NCBI GenBank assembly: GCA_028673005.1
Contig: CM054113.1
Span: 42,846,117 to 42,910,116, forward strand
From: Tanypteryx hageni
Taxonomy: Eukaryota > Arthropoda > Insecta > Odonata > Petaluridae
Direction of reading: 5' to 3'
Length of the DNA stretch: 64,000 nucleotides
Shown here: positions 36,901 through 49,875 of the stretch, in pieces
Numbering within the stretch: position 1 is the stretch's first letter
Layout of the letters: each line of letters opens with the position of its first letter
The notes under the pieces: model-generated
Told to the model about the DNA's origin: nothing
The model's database searches: none
What the model saw: only the letters and a program-made list of their open reading frames with translations
Translations under genes and position numbers: made by a program

Positions 36901-38264
36901 GTTTTATGAAGCATCGAATTTATAGTTGTAGCAACGTCAAATTTAATAGATTGCAACGTTAATTAATAATTGCAGATAATAATTATGAAATTATTCAGTG
37001 AACTGCGTATGGACTGGGGGCATTTTAAATGATCGACCAAAAGAAAAAAATCTTATTTCAATTCTGAAATATTACCTTTTTCGTAAGGGAGAAGCGATTA
37101 AAATTGCACACAAATTATAAAAACAAACATGAAATTGAAAATCATGGAACAAATTTTACATGCAATGTAGTTTATAAGGAAATTTTTAAAAATAAACAAT
37201 AAGAATATTTACGGTGTTATTTATTGATATTGTTGTTTAAAATTTGTTTAAATAATATATGTACGTGATTAGATTTGAAGCAGATACCTTTAAAATTAGC
37301 TATTTGAAGGAAAGATAAGCGAAATTACTTTGCCATAACACTTGATTTAATAGAAAAATTCAATGATTATAATCGATTTTGAGCCGAGATAGTGTATTAT
37401 TTTATACTTACTCCCGTCAGATTTGACGGGCAAATCAGCTAGTTAACGGTATTTTTCTTACCAGCATGTTAAGATAATACAATGGCGAAGAAAGGAATCA
37501 TTCAACGTAAGTCTACTTTCCGGAAGGTTTTAGACACACCCAACTCGATTTGTGCTTTCCAATGCCCTCTTCAAGTTGTTCTATCCAATTCCTTTGAATG
37601 AATCTTATTTATTTATATATATACACACACTTTTTCGTCTATGCCTCTTTCTTAACATATCCTCCAAAGATTTCTTTCAACAGACAGTTTCCTTTAAAAA
37701 TTTGTCCCAACCATTTCTTCTACCTTATCGTATTACTCTAAGCTGATGAGACGACAATAATCAAAATAACAAATGCTTAAGGTTCAACTTGAAATGACAC
37801 GGGATTTTCCATTAATTAATGACTTCTCTTAAATTAAGCCTGATGGAAATGAGACAAAAGGGCAAATATTGCGAATATCACACAGGAAAAGGGGTTTCCC
37901 ATATCATCCGTAAACAATATTCTTATGGATACACATAACGGAAAAGAATGCCAATTCCCAATTAAAAAGTTTTGGAAAAGAATCCAGATCTTACCGCTAC
38001 ATTTATTTCCCAAATCTCGTAGATAATCACGCACAAACTGTTCTCCAAAAATAGCATTATATTTGATGAACTACTTCTCCACGCGGAAAACGTGCGCACC
38101 AGCGGCGTGGCCGAGAAGAAAGGCTATTGTATTGAACATTCAAAGAGGCATATAGGCACGAGGGAAGGTTCTTAATTACTACACGATCAACAAAGTGAGG
38201 CCACGTGCAAATGGTATTCTTTCGCTAGGTGACTTCCTCTCACAATAAACCCGCTCGGTGAGAA
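33906..38264. other. Intronic DNA without recognised feature
   Basis: AT-rich with short frames; a CT run (CTCTCTCTCTCT) near 36205 and scattered simple repeats only. Confidence 0.55.
34560..34690 (+). repeat. Short GA-rich tract
   Basis: Contains a run of GAGAGAGAGAGAGAG (34618-34635) in otherwise unremarkable sequence. Confidence 0.7.
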
Positions 38265-38640
38265 ATGTATGAAGGATAAAAATAAACAAGAGGAGAGAGG
38301 ATGGGGGAGACAGAGGATGGGGGAAGACAGAGAAGAGGGGGAGGAAGGGATGAGAGAGAAGAAGAGAGAGATGAGGGAGAGGAAGATGGAAAGGAAGAGG
38401 AAGAGAGAAGGGGGAGAGAGTGGAAGAGCGAGGGGGGAGAGAATGGAAGAGAGAGGGGGGAGAGAGAGGAAGAGAGGGGGAGAGAGAGGAAGAGAGGGGG
38501 AGAGAGTGGAAGAGAGGGGGAGAGAGTGGAAGAGAGGGGGAGAGAGTGGAAGAGAGGGAGGAGAGAGGGGAGATTGGAAGAGAGAAGAGGGAGAGGAAGA
38601 AATAGGGAGAGGAAGAGTGAAGAGAGAAGGGGATAAGGAT
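38265..38640 (+). repeat. GA minisatellite with a 20-bp unit
   Basis: The unit AGAGAGTGGAAGAGAGGGGG (or AGAGAGAGGAAGAGAGGGGG) repeats five times without length change at 38461-38560, inside a longer drifting GA array. Frames on both strands stay open only because the unit lacks stops. Confidence 0.9.
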
Positions 38641-41600
38641 GCGACCCAGTTGCGGCGGAGTGATAGAGAGATGATTAACCAATTTGCACGCATTCTCATC
38701 AATCGATCCTTTTTCAGCACGCACGCTCCCTCCCTTATAATCACGTCGATACTATTGATTACGCGACTCAATCAGAATATCTCCGAGGCTGTGTCGCAAC
38801 AAGTGCAGCGGAAGATACATATGACAGATTAAAATGGCATGATAGGACAATAGTGTACAGGTGTATTAAAGCCCACGTAAGGATTGATTGAAGTTTCCAT
38901 TACAAATAAAAAACTTCAGCATTTGGGAAAATTTTCAAGTCAGCTTATTTTACCGGGTGTGCACATAAATTATCGATTTAGGCGTAATGCCACCATATGA
39001 AACTTGGCTCTGAATAGAAAAAACATTCTCTATTACCAAAACTAACAAAGATTCAAATTCTTCGTATTCAGGACCCTGTCCGAAGAATAAATTCAAATTC
39101 ATGTAACTGAAAATGTTACTTATTGCTTCAAGCTTCTTAAGGCTTAAATAATCAAAATTTATCAAATATGTAGTTATCCGCAGAACCAGGGAAATATCTG
39201 CTCGTCTAAGGGTATCAAATTTACAAAAAGCGATCCTATTTTAAAAATTGATTATGTGATGCAGAAATCGTTAAATTTAATGTTTCATCAAAAGCCTTAT
39301 TCCTATATTCTACCTAGAAAAATCACCGAACCACACGGATATACGAGAGACTACTGAGACAGCAAAAAAAGTACCCGCCTAGTTGCAACTAAATCATTTA
39401 GGAACACCACGTGCGCCTGTGTACGAATGTAGGTCGGGGAAGGCATGCAACAAAAGCAACCCACTTTATGAGTAATAGGATGACGATATGGAGGAGGATT
39501 TTGGCCTGTAGGATAAAAGGCAACAATTTATTAGAAGAAATTACTGGCGAGGATTGAGCTGGGGTTTGGATAAGGAATTTAGGGAAATATGGGAATAAAA
39601 TTTCATATGGATAAGAAGCAGAACTGCAGTAAATAAATATCATAATTGAGAAGGATAGAGAACAGGGTGGAAAAACAGGAACTAAAAGAAACGGGTAAGA
39701 GACAGGAAGAAGAGAGTCAGAAGGGAGTACGTACATGGAGTTGGCAAGAATGAAAACAGGAGAGGTATGAGAGAAATTTGAACGGAGAAATAAGCGAGTA
39801 AAAACGTACCGGGCGAACTATATTTATTGAGAGAAATTGAGACGAACGAGAAAGAGGTGAGAGGGTGTAAGATTGAGGACGAAGCAATAGGATGTATTGT
39901 ACGCCTTTGTGGCGTGATTAAAGAGAGTTGGAGGGCGGAGCTGCATCTTTTCAAACAAAATGAAAATAAAAAATAACTCTTTGGAAATCACCGCCCACGA
40001 CTGTTGATCCAGAATCCGCTAAACGGGGTGGGATAAAAAAGTCGGCCTCGAGAAAACAGCCATCAATTCACAAGGCAATATGTTTAATCGGCTTGTTGAA
40101 AGATGAATGCGTTCAACCATATGGGACGACTTGAGAAATCGAACAAGATTTAATTGAGATTATATAACTCTTGAAACGAATGCCACGGAATAAAAATGCG
40201 ATTATTCTTTTAGAGATTTTACGAACAAGTGTCTTCATTAGTTATACTCAGAGAGGAAGGAATTCTAAGTCTTACTAATGAATACAAATCGTGAATTCTT
40301 TCATTCTGTATCTGCGCTTATTTGCTAGTAAATTTCAAACCATCCCCATGAAAAACGATTCTAAATATAAAAACAAATATCTACACTAAAGTAGTTTCCA
40401 ACTGGAAAAATTATGGATGTACATATTTAAGAAATTACAATTATAAGAAAAACGCAATTTCATAGTAGAGGAATTGGCGTGATTTGAAAGAAAACAAATC
40501 GTTCACGATTCAATGAACATTGTACCATTTCCACAAATTTAAGTTACACGAACGGTTCCGAAAATGGATATAGTACAAAGTTTATAAAATCGGATCCCAT
40601 TTGTTTTATTTCATATTACACCCATTCCCATGTTATGGAGTCCCTCCAGGTATCTGCCTATTCAATGAATTATAAACAATTTTCCTCTGACCTAAATTTA
40701 TACAGAGAAAGAGAAGTGGCATTACGCGCATTCCATTTTTCCAATTGATCTTAATTAACAAAATATTTGTAAAACAAGCTGTCAGCACTAATAAGTTCAC
40801 CGATTTGAAGTTTTTTATATCCCGAGTACACGTTTTCGTCGTTTCTTTTGATTAATCCCTTGACATTAATAAAAAGAATTTCACACCGAAATCTAACGTT
40901 TGTTCTTATATTCCAAAGATAGAATCGCCAGTTAGTAAACACTTCAATGTCACATTTTATGTTACTTGAAATAGAAACAATTTTTCCTACACTTTCATAA
41001 AATGTATAATGTTTTAAGCGACGACTTCAGACTTGCACAACTCGAAATTCATCCATCGTGAAAGGTCCGAAAGTATGCACACCAAGGATTGCATCTGAAA
41101 AGTCCTTGGTCTCGTTTCAGCGTTTTAAGGCTTAATCCAGTACCTTCCCTACAAAACACGTATCTACAATTCCAAGGAAAAAATCACTTAAGCTATCACG
41201 ACCACTCTGAGCGGATTTATTGCGAGGAATGGCAAAGGAGTTTGGTCGAAGCAGCACGCTTTCGGCTCCAAACAAACGACCGAATTAAGTGCTGCACGCG
41301 GATTGGTTTACGAAAGAATCGAAGCAATAAAATAGCAGAACCAGGTTATAATGGCACACATCACCGATAGTGGCATCGGCTTTGGCTAACCTTTGTAGAA
41401 GGAGATTTTGAAACGCTGGATGCGTTGTTTTGATGAGTAGTCTTTCTTATCTTAACCAAGTTTTTTTCAAGCATATGATCGTGAAGAACGTCGGCTCACG
41501 ACTACATAACGTTGAGGGTTTATTAATTCGATTGTCTCGATTAAACCCCACATTAATCAATTAACATTTGATCTGCAGATAATATCAGTTCACGCAGTCA

Positions 41601-41893
41601 TCCGTTCAAACGGGAAAACTTGAGATTTAAGTAAAAGAAATTCAATGCTGTTGATAATTGGCGAGATACAATCCTTACTAGAGCTAATAAAATCTAATTT
41701 TGCAAATTAATTTATAACTTGAGAATTTCTTCCGAGTTGAAGGTAAACTATAGAGGGAAATGAAGTATAATGCAATGTTTTATTTATTCCAATCGACTGA
41801 CTTACTGTACTAGTTAAGATAATTTTTTCTGGTAGATTAAAACAAAATCACAAGCTCCGAAGTAACTATATTCCAGATTTACTATATTTTAAA
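38641..41893. other. Intronic DNA without recognised feature
   Basis: AT-rich with a mildly purine-rich stretch at 39540-39930 on the + strand. No TIR pair or protein similarity recognised. Confidence 0.5.
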
Positions 41894-41897
41894 TACA

Positions 41898-42265
41898 CAG
41901 GGTGTCTGAACATTCACTCATTCTTTTAGTTATTTCTCCCAAAACCACATTACCAACGACATCACAAATTTTGTTTTCAAATTCATCCATGATTTCTTAT
42001 TCCCAAGCTTCTTCTTTGGCCCATCCACACAAAGAATCTACCAGGTGAGCTCAAAGAAAATCTGTAGAAAAGGGTATTGGCAAGGCTACAAAAGTGTGCG
42101 GACAATGACGAACCAACTTTCAATTTTTATCTTTGTAATAAATCTTTTAAAATCCTATTAAGCTGTAATAAACCAGTTTCAAATAAGTTTAAAAATATTT
42201 TAGTATCACATTTGCTTAGGAAGCAAAAGAAATTAAAAACACGGAGCGACCTTTCAGACACCCTG
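41898..42265. mobile_element. MITE with 13-bp perfect TIRs (368 bp)
   Basis: CAGGGTGTCTGAA starts at 41898 and TTCAGACACCCTG ends at 42265. The flanks are TACA on both sides (41894-41897, 42266-42269). The duplication could be TACA or, with slightly shifted ends, TA as in Tc1/mariner elements. No transposase; the open frame across the right end is not related to any protein I recognise. Confidence 0.8.
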
Positions 42266-42269
42266 TACA

Positions 42270-44214
42270 TCAAAACGGCTCGACTCCATCTCTACTATAT
42301 CAAAATGAAAACTCGGAGGCAGTGAGTATACACCGTAATTGGCGATTATCTGTCGGATGGGCACCGACTCGAATAAAGAAATATACATCCCTCTTGCGAA
42401 GAATAAGCGGCATTTTCTACGATGAATAAAGCCTCAAAATAAATGTTATAACAACACCGCGATTATACGTTTACAACAAAACCAAATCGAAAAAATTAAA
42501 ACGTTTGAAGGTTCGAAAAGAACTCAGCCGGCTTGAATTGGCCCGAAGAAACCCTTACATCCACCGCCGGCCAGAATGGATGTTGGAAGAAAAAGGCCTC
42601 TCTCAACTCCCCATAGTGTGGGCAATCATAGGCCGGAGTCATTCTTCTCTGGTGGGAGTGACTGCGCACCGAGTCACGATTCCGCGAAACCTTTTCCTCT
42701 CCTTCCGCCTCTCGTGCGCTCAAAAGATTTTTCCGAGCAACCTTTCGGCTTTTCTTTTTTTCTCTCTCCTCCCCTTCCCTCCTCCCATCCTCTCGCCGCG
42801 GAGGAAGAATTCTCTTGATGAGCGAGCCAGCAAAAATTCCTGAAATTTTCGAACGAACTCGAACCCTCTCTCAAAAAATCCTAGGAAACCTTCCATTTAT
42901 CACGAATATGATTCATTAGCCCCTTCTCCGGTGGTCATCGTAAGGAGATGAATAGAAGCGAGTTTCGGTGCTTTCTACGATAACAATATCTGTTCCGAGT
43001 TTTCCCTCGAAGGATTTCGAAAGACTTTTTCACGCCTTCCCAATAAGTAGCTTCTATTGAGATAAAGAAAATGGGAAGCTAATAAATCATCATTTAACGG
43101 TTGCGAAAGGAGTTCCTAAATTTAACCTACGAGTTCTTTTTGGAACTTACAGCGGAATTGCCTAACATTTAAAAATCGTGTCTATTATAAAAGAAAATAT
43201 TTTTGGAGATTATGATTTTCGAAGAATATTTTTCCCTATCGCATATTATTAACGACTCTAATCTATAAGGTCATCGTTTTCTTCATTTTCGCCTTGGGTG
43301 AATGATAAATGTATGAAATATGGGAATATACTGGATATAATTCAGTCGGCAATATTTGACCACACCAGCATCTCTTCAGAAGCTCTTCATTACAGTCATT
43401 TTCAGTCTTAAAAAAAAAGTCAGTCTCGTTTTTCTCTCAATGCGCCAACAAGAAACCTTTGAGCTAAAAAATTAAACAGAATATCTTGATTTTATCCAAT
43501 GTAAACAATTTTTTTTAAATAAAACTTGAATTTCACCGAGAGAACTTGCACGGGCGAACGCCCGTCAGGTTTACCGCAAATCCATTACCCGCAGAAGAAA
43601 GACCTTACCCTTTCTATATTTCCCCCTCTTTATCGTGAATGCAAACGGGATTTTCAGCCCTTCGCACACAAGACTGCCTTTTACTTTTAAATACCGGCAC
43701 ATTTACGGTTAGGGCCAAAAACACCCACAGCCACCACCTGGTTGGGAGTGAAAGCACATCGATGTGCATCCTTTCTCCTTATTTACAACCGGGGAATGAT
43801 TTTACGAGTGACATAAGGAAGATGCACGATGCAATTTTCGTGCTGAGACAGAGGGCAATGGAAGTCTAATCAGATACGAAAAACGTAAAACGGTCGTGAA
43901 TTTTCTTTAGTTTTTTTAAGAGTTCAAAAGGGCATTTTTCTCTTCAGGCACCGAGAAAAAGCCATGAGAGATGAGGAAAGAAAGGGACGTCTTTAGAAGT
44001 ACGCAAGGTTTTTTTCGGAATGCGGTAGAGTGACTCCCCCATTCATTTAAGAGTACCCTCCCCCCCAATCCGCACGCAACGCTATCCCCTCCTACGCACG
44101 GACACCCCATTTAAATAAAAATGTATCCCGATTTTCCCATCGTTTAGTTCACGAACAAACTCCCCACCAATCGCTAAAAACCTTCCCATAAGTTCCCCAT
44201 TCCATTACGATACC
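42270..44214. other. Intronic DNA without recognised feature
   Basis: A CT-rich patch at 42690-42800 creates S/P/F-rich frames; nothing else recognised. Confidence 0.5.
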
Positions 44215-44475
44215 TCACGCGCGACCTCTCTCTCTCTCTCTACCCCTCCCGTTTTCCTCCACTCCTCAAGGCGAAACTTCATTAACCTGCTGCTGAGTTA
44301 ACAAACCCACCCATTTTTCACTCTTCTGATATTCCGCGGTAAATAAACATTGTTTTCTTCTCCCCCCTCAGCCTTACCTTCAATACTACCTCTACGTCCC
44401 TCTGCCCCGCCTAATCTCTACCTCGTATAATGAGGAGATCCTCCACCCTCCTCTCCTTCCCTTTACATGCACCTC
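44215..44475 (+). repeat. Pyrimidine-rich tract
   Basis: Begins with a short CTCTCTCTCTCTCT run (44226-44240) and continues CT-rich with CCCTCC words; one of the few CT-rich tracts on the + strand. Confidence 0.65.
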
Positions 44476-45329
44476 GAGCGCGTCTTTTAAATGTTTTACT
44501 GTGATCCTTCATGAGCATCGGCGGCGATTATTCGTTCACATTTTCACCGCGCCTCGCAAAGTGTGAAATGGGAAGAAACTGATAAAGAGTATCGAATGGT
44601 TAACCGCTAGTTTTTCGACGTTGGCATCGTCGATTTATCGTCTTAAATCGATACCAAGTAAATCTTCTGCTGTGTTATTATGCTTATGTTATTAAGGAGT
44701 TACTTGTTTAGTATAAGATTATGCACGCCTCGAATATTCATTCTGATAAAGATTAACTAAAAATTTAAGAGCAGGCAAAATCACTCTAACAATAGATCTT
44801 TGACTTAAATGTACTTTTTAAGCGAGACTTTAGCTAAATTCGAACAAATAATACATTTGATTTATCGCGCCTGCTCTCATCTCCACCAAATTCAGGGGGC
44901 CGAATCCGCGTAATCTACAATGAAAAAAAAACGAAACGAATACAAGTCAAATTTTCGATCATTGACATATTAAGCAGATTAACTGTTCCATTACGTTGAA
45001 TTAATTAATTACTCGTAATTTCCATAAGTCGAATTATAACTCGAATTATAGTTCTCCCATTTTAAGAATCCTTTTATGAAGTTAGTCATTTATCAACAAA
45101 AACTATTAACGAATTTACCCTACACTCCCAAAAACACTCCGCCATTAACTTCTAGCAAAATAAGTCAGACGAAAATTCCAAGCGAAATTAATTTTTACCT
45201 TTGACATTTCCAAAGATACTGATCTAATTAAGCATAATATACGACGCGGTAATACCTTCCGTCGAATTTCCCACGAGGCGTTGAAAAGGAGGGTGGTCTT
45301 GTGAGAAAAGAGTAAATCAGATTCGGACA

Positions 45330-45452
45330 GTGGGAGAGGGTCGCAACGAAGGTATTGTTCCACCAGCCGAGAGGTGGAGAGAAGGTGCGGAACGAGGGAA
45401 GGAGGGAGGGGGAGAGGCTAGGAAGATGTTTGGGCAGGGGGAGAGGGTAGGG
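45330..45452 (+). repeat. Purine-rich tract, LINE target
   Basis: GA-rich DNA in which the CR1-like element inserted; the tract resumes after the right target duplication at 47711. Confidence 0.75.
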
Positions 45453-45468
45453 AAAGGTGAGGGGAAGG
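45453..45468 (+). repeat. LINE target-site duplication, left copy
   Basis: AAAGGTGAGGGGAAGG, exactly repeated at 47711-47726. It lies in purine-rich host DNA and defines the ends of the LINE insertion. Confidence 0.9.
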
Positions 45469-45550
45469 CGCTAACAATAGCAATGATAACGCCTCTCTTA
45501 GAAGTCGCACCATCCATAACACAGAAAAAATTCAGAAGCGGCCCGAAAGC

Positions 45551-46939
45551 GACTCATTAACAATTTTAAATATAAATTGCCGTAGTATCAGGAATAAGAC
45601 AGCAGAATTTCAGAATTTATTAGAGGAAACTGAGGCAGATATAGTGATAGGCACAGAGAGCTGGCTAACTTCGGATATACACGACCGAGAAATTTTCCCC
45701 TTAAGATATAATATTCACAGACGAGATAGGGTAAATAGGAACGGAGGTGGAGTTTTTATAGCGGTGAAGGACACGCTTATCAGTTCGCCAATTGAGTTTA
45801 CGGAAAACAGAATAGAAAGCATTTGGTGTACAATCAACAGGGGAGGTTTAGGAAACATCCATGTATGTGCATGCTATAGGCCGCCAGGTGCAGACGCAGG
45901 AGACATTTATGAGCTAGAGGCCCAAATCAACTCAATACAGATGAAAAATAGTAAAAGTCTTACTATAGTAGGGGGAGACTTTAATCTACCCTCGATAAAT
46001 TGGCGCAGTTGCAGCTTCACACCACCCGGTAGAAATCGTGAGTCATGCGAAGCACTAATAGACATCTTCAATAAACATTCCCTTATTCAGGTAGTCAGAG
46101 AACCCACGAGAGAGGACAATATATTAGACTTAATAGCACTTAATATCCCTGAACGTGTTTCTGAAGTAGTTATTGAAGAAGGAATCAGCGATCACCGAGT
46201 AGTCCGAGTTATCTTGAACATAGCATTCGTAAAGTATCGCAAGCCTAAGCGAAAAGTGTACATATTTAAAAATGCTAACTTTGCGGACTTTAAAGAGAAA
46301 CTTATTAAAGATTACGCAACTTTCAGAAAATTAGCAAGCACGAAGAACGTTGAGGAAACTTGGAAAGCTTTCTTATCAGTAATTAGAACAGGTATAAATA
46401 CGTACATACCAAGTAAATATATTACCGATAATGGAGAACCTAGGTGGTATAATCGGCAGGTTAGATGTGCTCTCAGGAGACAAAGAAAGCTTCACTCAAA
46501 ACTTAAATGCGCCAAAAATAATATGTCACAGGAGGTAATAAATACAATTTCAAACAAGTACAGAAATTGTCGGACTTGGACTAAAAAGATTATGCGCAAG
46601 GCATTAATGAACTTTAAGAAAAAGATTCTCTGTGAACATCTAAACGAAAATCCCAAAATCTTTTGGTCTTATGTTAGAGAAGTTCAAGATCGACGCCCAA
46701 CCGTAGCACCATTAAGAAACGACAAAGGAGAGGTAGTTTACGATAGCATTGATAAAGGAAACTTGTTAAACTCATTTTTTCAAAGCGTATCTACGACCGA
46801 AGTGGAGAAAAGGAAGGTCGATCCACCCGAACCAAGCGAAGAGAAGATGAACGATATACTTATATCAGCGAAAGGTATAGCAGAACAGCTCAAAATGTTA
46901 TTACAAGTAAAATCAAGTTATTCGCGGATGATACGGTAG
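45551..46939 (+). pseudogene. LINE ORF2: AP-like endonuclease and linker
   Basis: Seen: the frame is open from upstream of the first conserved motif. It contains LNINCRSIRNK, GTESWL (catalytic Glu), CYRPPG, VGGDFNLPSINW (Asp and Asn of the active site), LDLIALN and ISDHRVV (Asp-His pair), so every landmark of the exonuclease-endonuclease-phosphatase fold is intact. After it comes the basic linker (RRQRKLHSKLK..., FWSYVREVQ) and the start of the RT region (LNSFFQSV). The frame then runs out at 46939, after an internal deletion joins it out of frame to the FADD block. It nicks target DNA in the retrotransposition cycle. No start codon can be chosen because the 5' end is probably missing. Confidence 0.88.
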
Positions 46940-47671
46940 TTTACAGAGAGATTAACAGTACTGCTGATCAAGCATTACTTTCTAACGACCTACACGCAAT
47001 TCTCGAGTGGTGTAAAGAGTGGCAATTAGAGCTGAACTTAGGTAAGTGTTCCGTCATGAGATTCTGGAGAAACAAAGAAATTGAGGCGATGAATTACAGT
47101 ATAGAAGGCGTACATCTAAAATTATCCGAATCCGTCAAATACTTAGGTGTCATTTTAACAAGTAACCTCTCGTGGGACACACACATACGAAATATATCCG
47201 GGAAAGCTAAGCAAAAACTAGGATTCATCAAACGGATAGTAGGTAAAAGCGAAGAAAAAGTCAAAGAGACATGTTACTTTTCTTTAGTTAGACCGCTGCT
47301 AGAGTATGCGTCGAGCATATGGGATCCGTACGAGAAAGGTTTAATCACCGAGTTAGAGAAAGTGCAGCGAAGGGCTGCTAGATTCGTCAAAAATTGTTAT
47401 GATAGAAATATAAGCGTTACAGGCATGATACAGGACTTAGGATGGGAATCACTAGCTGAGCGTCGATCGTGCTAGGTTAAAACTTCTTGAAAGATTTAGA
47501 ACGAGTACTTTCTCCAGCGACGTCAAAGAAATAATAAGAACTCCCACCTATATCGGTAGAATGGACCATCCTCGTAAAATAAGAGAGATAGCCTGTAGGA
47601 CAGAGAGATACAAAGGCTCATTTTTCCCTAGAACGATAGCTGAGCAGAATAAAACTTGCGATCAAAAGTAA
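46905..47671 (+). pseudogene. LINE ORF2: reverse transcriptase remnant and C-terminus
   Basis: Seen: the frame opens with KLFADDTVVY (the catalytic FADD box at 46921-46932), then ILEWCKEWQLELNLGKC, VKYLGVILTSNLSWDTHI and LVRPLLEYASSIWDPY, typical motifs of the RT palm and thumb. The segment between the N-terminal RT motifs and FADD, including the first catalytic Asp motif, is missing. The frame breaks at a TAG (47473-47475) and continues in another frame through ARLKLLERFR and HPRKIREIACR to a stop at 47669-47671. With both breaks the copy cannot make active RT. Confidence 0.87.
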
Positions 47672-47710
47672 CCTCGCGTAGGGGCGTAAACCAAACCAAA
47701 CCAACCAACC

Positions 47711-47726
47711 AAAGGTGAGGGGAAGG
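47711..47726 (+). repeat. LINE target-site duplication, right copy
   Basis: Perfect second copy of the 16-bp duplication, directly after the AACC tail. Confidence 0.9.
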
Positions 47727-48328
47727 GGAGAAGATGATGAGGGTGCGGAGAGACTTCTTCGATTGATTCCAACGTGAGCGGAGTTGACGTCATTCTCACG
47801 CCTCTCGTCCTCGTAAGGATTAGCTCATTCCGCAAGATTGGCACTCGATCATAATGAATGAGAGGACTTATCTGGATCTTATTTATGGGCGGTAATGACA
47901 CGACCAGAGGAGAAGTCAGATCAAGGGACCATTTTCACGATCCGTAAAGGTTTCGAAAATTAAAGGAAGATTAAAAACTCGGGGAATGAAGGTTCAAACG
48001 ACTGGGTTTTTTCCGTCCGAAAGAATGGAAACGAAAAAAGCGTTAACCTGAAAACTTGACATTTACGAATTTTGGGTGGAAATACGTACAATGAAAAACT
48101 AAAGTTGGCCATTACAGCTGAAAAGAAGCGACGGATGAATCACAGTGTAGTCTTTCTCAGTTTTTATATCAAGTTCCTCGATAATTACTAGTTAAAAGTT
48201 TCACGGCAACGTAAATGGTGTTTTATAGTGTCTTAGAAAGTTGATAAAAACTTAACATTTGTCGTGTTATCTGCGTCACTCAAATTACCAGGACTGATCC
48301 ATTCATTTTTGCCGCATTTCATCTAGAA

Positions 48329-48591
48329 CAGTGATTTTCAAGTGCGGCCACCAGAAAATTTGAATGCGGTCACCAGCGAAATTGTATTTTAAACACAATA
48401 TGCAGGCTGCGATGGATATGCGATATCATGTTTTTATAATTAATATTTGCTCTTGTTATTTCTTCTTGTTGAACTTCTTAGATGCCTTACGTAGAATACC
48501 AAATATCACTTACAATTAGACCCTAAAATTTACAATGCGATCACCACAGCAACCGGCGCGGCAACGACTAATTTTTCTCTGAGAACCACTG
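48329..48591. mobile_element. hAT MITE (263 bp), perfect target duplication
   Basis: The ends are CAGTGATTTTCA and, inverted, CAGTGGTTCTCA. The 8-bp duplication ATCTAGAA is perfect (48321-48328 and 48592-48599), so this is among the younger insertions. The subterminal words TGCGGCCACCAG and TGCGATCACCA recur inside. Confidence 0.9.
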
Positions 48592-49444
48592 ATCTAGAAA
48601 CATAAGCAGTCTGTCAATGCATTGAATAAAATTTCAAATATCCTTAAATATAAACTACAACTTAACTTTCTCTCGTGTGTCATATTAAGAAACATTTAGC
48701 AAACTAAACATTTCTAATATAACTTCAACTATCGCATTATTTTAAATTTCAAGTGATCTTGAAGTTCTCAAAGAAGTCGGTGAACTACACATTGCACAAA
48801 CACATTCGTACGCTTCCAGTATCTGGTTACGTTAGTAGGTATTTACACAAGGAAATATTTGCTAGCAGTAGCTCGTTGGTGGAAAGAGATTGGCGGTATC
48901 CGAGCATAAAATTAGATATATATTGTATTTTTACTGTGCAATATACACATTTTTATGAATATTCCTTACGTAGCATTATGTATGACATCATGTAATATAA
49001 ATTGACGAATCTTAATTAAAATCTTTGATGCCGTTTTTGATTAAATCGACATGAAACTATCTTCCACTCTTTCACGATTTGGTGTATTTAAACTAGGCTT
49101 CCATTCCGCACGAAACCCTATATAAATTAGAAAATTTATCAGATTTTGTCACAAACCGTATAGCTCCTAAATACTTGTATAAATGACGGACTACAGGCAA
49201 ATCGAATTGCAAAAACTACGTTTTCGTACAAGTGGGAGCTAAACATGAATATTCATCACTCTCCAATTCGCAGATTTTCTCTATGTACTCTGCAAAGATC
49301 GCGAAACAAACATTCGTCGTCGGGCTAGAGTAAATAAAAATGTTCCACAAACGCGTACACGGAGCTGAATAAAACAAAATTCAATGCATCGATAATAGAT
49401 TCCAGAATAAGAGCTTCAGTATCGAAAATTGAAAAATTTACCAG

Positions 49445-49550
49445 TCTTAGTTATCTCCCATATCCATAAAAATTTACAGCCTTGCTATGGCTATTGAAGA
49501 TACCTGAGACAATTGTGAAGTAATACTTCAAAAATTAAGCGTTTATTCGG
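49445..49550. repeat. Foldback element, copy 3
   Basis: Carries CAGCCTTGCTATGGCTATTG, then AAGATACCTGAGACAATTG and ATTAAGCGTTTATTC, closely matching the right arm of copy 1. The left arm (GTTATCTCCCATATCCAT) is more decayed. It ends about 40 bp before the hAT MITE at 49595. Confidence 0.65.
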
Positions 49551-49594
49551 GAATCTATTTTTGCCCATTTGAAGACCTCCATAATTCTCTATTG

Positions 49595-49875
49595 CAGCGA
49601 TTTCCAAACTGCGTGTCGCAGTCGAGTTTTAGGGGTGCCGCGAAAAACTAGTTAGTAAATAAATCAACGGTTTGTATGCGTTGGTAGGTAATTAATGCAA
49701 TAAGTTTTCTTCCAATACATTGATTAGGTAGTGGCATCAACAAATAGAAGCGTGCAAAGGTTTTAATGCCCACATCTAAAAATAGGTTATAAAACTTGCC
49801 ACGAGGCTGAGGTGCAGCGAAATCCTTTTTATCTTTCAAAGCGTGCCTCGGATCAAAAAGGTCTGGGAACCACTG
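49595..49875. mobile_element. hAT MITE (281 bp)
   Basis: The ends are CAGCGATTTCCAAACTGCG and, inverted, CAGTGGTTCCCAGACC. Flanks CTCTATTG (49587-49594) and CTCGATTG (49876-49883) match at 7 of 8. It shares end consensus CAGYGRTTYYCA with the copies near 31.5 and 48.3 kb. Confidence 0.87.

Larger units (their letters stand above)
45469..47710 (+). mobile_element. CR1-like LINE retrotransposon copy, internally deleted
   Basis: Seen: a 2242-bp insert flanked by a perfect 16-bp target duplication. It has an endonuclease reading frame, a partial reverse transcriptase, and a 3' tail of AAACC/AACC units (47685-47710) instead of poly(A). No ORF1 is visible, so the copy is probably also 5'-truncated. 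Known: target-primed reverse transcription gives such duplications and 3' simple-repeat tails. The Jockey/CR1/L2 group is suggested by the C-terminal domain (LGWESLAERR..., HPRKIREI, FFPRTIAEQNK). It is antisense to Duox within intron 1. Confidence 0.88.
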
